Source of the DNA: Bryopsis sp. KO-2023
Lineage: Eukaryota > Chlorophyta > Ulvophyceae > Bryopsidales > Bryopsidaceae
Assembly: GCA_030272585.1 (NCBI GenBank)
Contig: BSYQ01000003.1
Span: 7,874,001 to 7,938,000, forward strand
DNA: 64,000 nt
Direction of reading: 5' to 3'
Shown here: one piece after another, positions 62,846 through 64,000 of the stretch
Position numbering within the stretch: position 1 is the first letter of the stretch
Layout of the letters: the number at the start of each line of letters is the position of its first letter
Notes under the pieces: generated by a model
Told to the model about the DNA's origin: nothing
Database searches by the model: none
The model's input: the letters and a program-made list of their open reading frames with translations, nothing else
Program-made: the position numbers and the translations under genes

Positions 62846-63783
62846 CTAAAAAGATGTAACCAAAAGGTCTGTTCTATCGTCTCCACACTGGCCCATAACA
62901 CTTGAAATATCTTCTTCCACAATCTCTGGAGCCTCTTCCACGGACTCAAACTGAATAGGAACGGCACTCAACCGTTGCCCTTGACGATAAGGGATTAATT
63001 GTTTGAACCCGAAATGGATTTCAGCATAGGCTTTCCCAAGCCAAGGCGTACCTATAATCAAGGGAAAGGTTGTGCTTCGAATGACATGCACAGGAACGGA
63101 GAGACGGCATTGGCCCACCGCTATTGGCAATGCTTCAATATATCCTGCTGCTTGGGTCGCATGTCCATTGCAATCAGTATATCGACCACGGGGAGTGGTA
63201 ACCCAATCTTCGATCCCCAACTTTTCCACTTCTGTCATTGCAATCACACATGCGCTGGCACCTGTATCCACCACGGTTTGTGGAATCCGTCGTTCCATCA
63301 CCTTTGCCGTTATTGTTGTCACCCGATATTTACGTTTACTGCCGGTGGCGTACAGGTGGATCCCTTCCTGTGCGGCTTTCGGTATCTTCATCGATTTCAA
63401 CCAAGCATCGACAACTTCGGGGTGTTTCTCGCAGAGTTCTGCCAATGGAATTTCTGCTTTTGTATTTTCCAATATCCGTTTTGCCTCAGCCGCCGTGAAC
63501 TTCCGAGCGCCTTCCTGGTTTTTCTTTCGTGGCGATTTGGATCCTTGACGCTTCGCTTTGGTCTTTGGCTTTGGACTATTGGAAAGCATGGGTAGCGGCA
63601 TCCTTGGCACTGGTACATCCACATTCACTTGCTGTTGCGGATATCTTTCCTCTTCTTTCTTCTTCCTTTCATCAATTTGTCCCGTTCTTGTTTCCGCTGT
63701 CCGCTCTTCTGCCTCGATCACAACATGCTTCTCTTTTGGTTCTGACTGTTTCTCTTCACCTACTTCGTCGATTTCCATCGGTT
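62846..63783 (-). pseudogene. Element F gag C-terminal part and protease (cut by C2; start outside the window)
   Basis: The protein resembles the end of A/B gag-protease: FTAAEAKRILE, LCEKHPEVVDAWLK (A: LCQHHPELIDAWLK), VVDTGASACVIA as the protease active site, and LIIGTPWL. The rest of gag lies beyond C2. Its stop (TAG at 62846) is 11 bases before the pol frame. This homology is the clearest evidence that F and A/B share a lineage. Confidence 0.88.
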
Positions 63784-64000
63784 GTAACCACAAATAGCGT
63801 CGTCTCTCCCTATTAGGTCACCCCTGCGGAGGGACTGATCGTGGGGAGAACGGAAAAGAGCCTAAGGGCTCGTAGTTGAACGTGGTAGTGTACAAAGGTC
63901 GGAAAGGAGGAGACAAAAACTCAAGCAAAAAAGAGTCTTACATCGAATGTGTTCGGAGGTGCTTTATAAATACAAAAACTGTAGCTTCAGCCCCAATGGA
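63784..64000 (-). mobile_element. Element C2: start of a second C-family element (truncated by the window)
   Basis: It is the 3' end of a 3' LTR on the minus strand, ending GTGGTTACA like A/B, then matching C's LTR closely, including the TATA-like motif at 63963-63972. The base string before it is atcggt; the second target copy is outside the window. It interrupts F's gag-protease frame. Confidence 0.85.

Larger units (their letters stand above)
47787..63783 (-). mobile_element. Element F: gypsy-type retrotransposon related to A/B (5' end outside the window; cut by D2 and C2)
   Basis: Minus strand. The gene order (gag-protease, RT-RNase H, integrase with hydrophobic and Cys/His tail) and protein motifs follow A/B, but sequences differ widely. 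The 3' LTR lies in the window; the 5' LTR is beyond 64000, so the target duplication cannot be checked (the base string before 47787 is aacgtg). D2 interrupts the reverse transcriptase and C2 the gag-protease frame. Confidence 0.88.

Overview
The window is a nest of eukaryotic transposable elements. I found no host gene, rRNA, CRISPR array or bacterial-type operon. It holds Ty3/gypsy-type LTR retrotransposons, tyrosine-recombinase (DIRS-order) retroelements, hAT-type miniature elements with tRNA-like cores, and one foldback element. A DIRS-order background next to chromoviruses, with no LINEs or angiosperm-like repeats, would fit a repeat-rich alga (a charophyte is a guess) better than a flowering plant, but nothing here identifies the species.

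Layout, left to right. A tyrosine recombinase (YR) gene of a PAT/Ngaro-like element runs on the + strand from before base 1 and is cut by two insertions. Element A (617-26476, + strand, about 12.9 kb once its own insertion is removed) is the first; it carries element B of the same family (9044-21989, - strand) inside its integrase. Element C (26630-31335, - strand, 4.7 kb, no integrase) is the second. The YR gene ends at 31571 and is followed by a B1-A2-B2 split direct repeat (31647-32836), with a hAT miniature element inside. A second DIRS-order element (gag and reverse transcriptase, + strand) starts near 33 kb. Its reverse transcriptase is cut by chromovirus D1 (35152-46202, which holds two more hAT miniature elements), by foldback element E (46341-47404) and by element F (47787 to beyond the window, - strand). 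F is a distant relative of A/B; it is cut by chromovirus D2 (51836-61929, - strand, same family as D1) and by C2 (63784 onward), a second C-family copy.

How the parts relate. A/B, C and F share features not seen in D. A, B and C have TGTAACC/GGTTACA ends, 6-bp target duplications, and a 7-base 3' extension that is absent from their 5' LTRs but matches sequence just inside the 3' LTR, where a 16-bp palindrome lies. This suggests integration from an LTR-LTR circle junction. C lacks integrase but has A/B-like ends, so it may depend on A/B integrase. A/B and F also carry an unusual tail after the integrase: a hydrophobic segment, an acidic low-complexity region, and a Cys/His-rich domain. D has a separate third open reading frame with a coiled coil and a RING-like Cys/His pattern. 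Every insertion was placed by target-site duplication and by codon-exact continuity of the interrupted gene.
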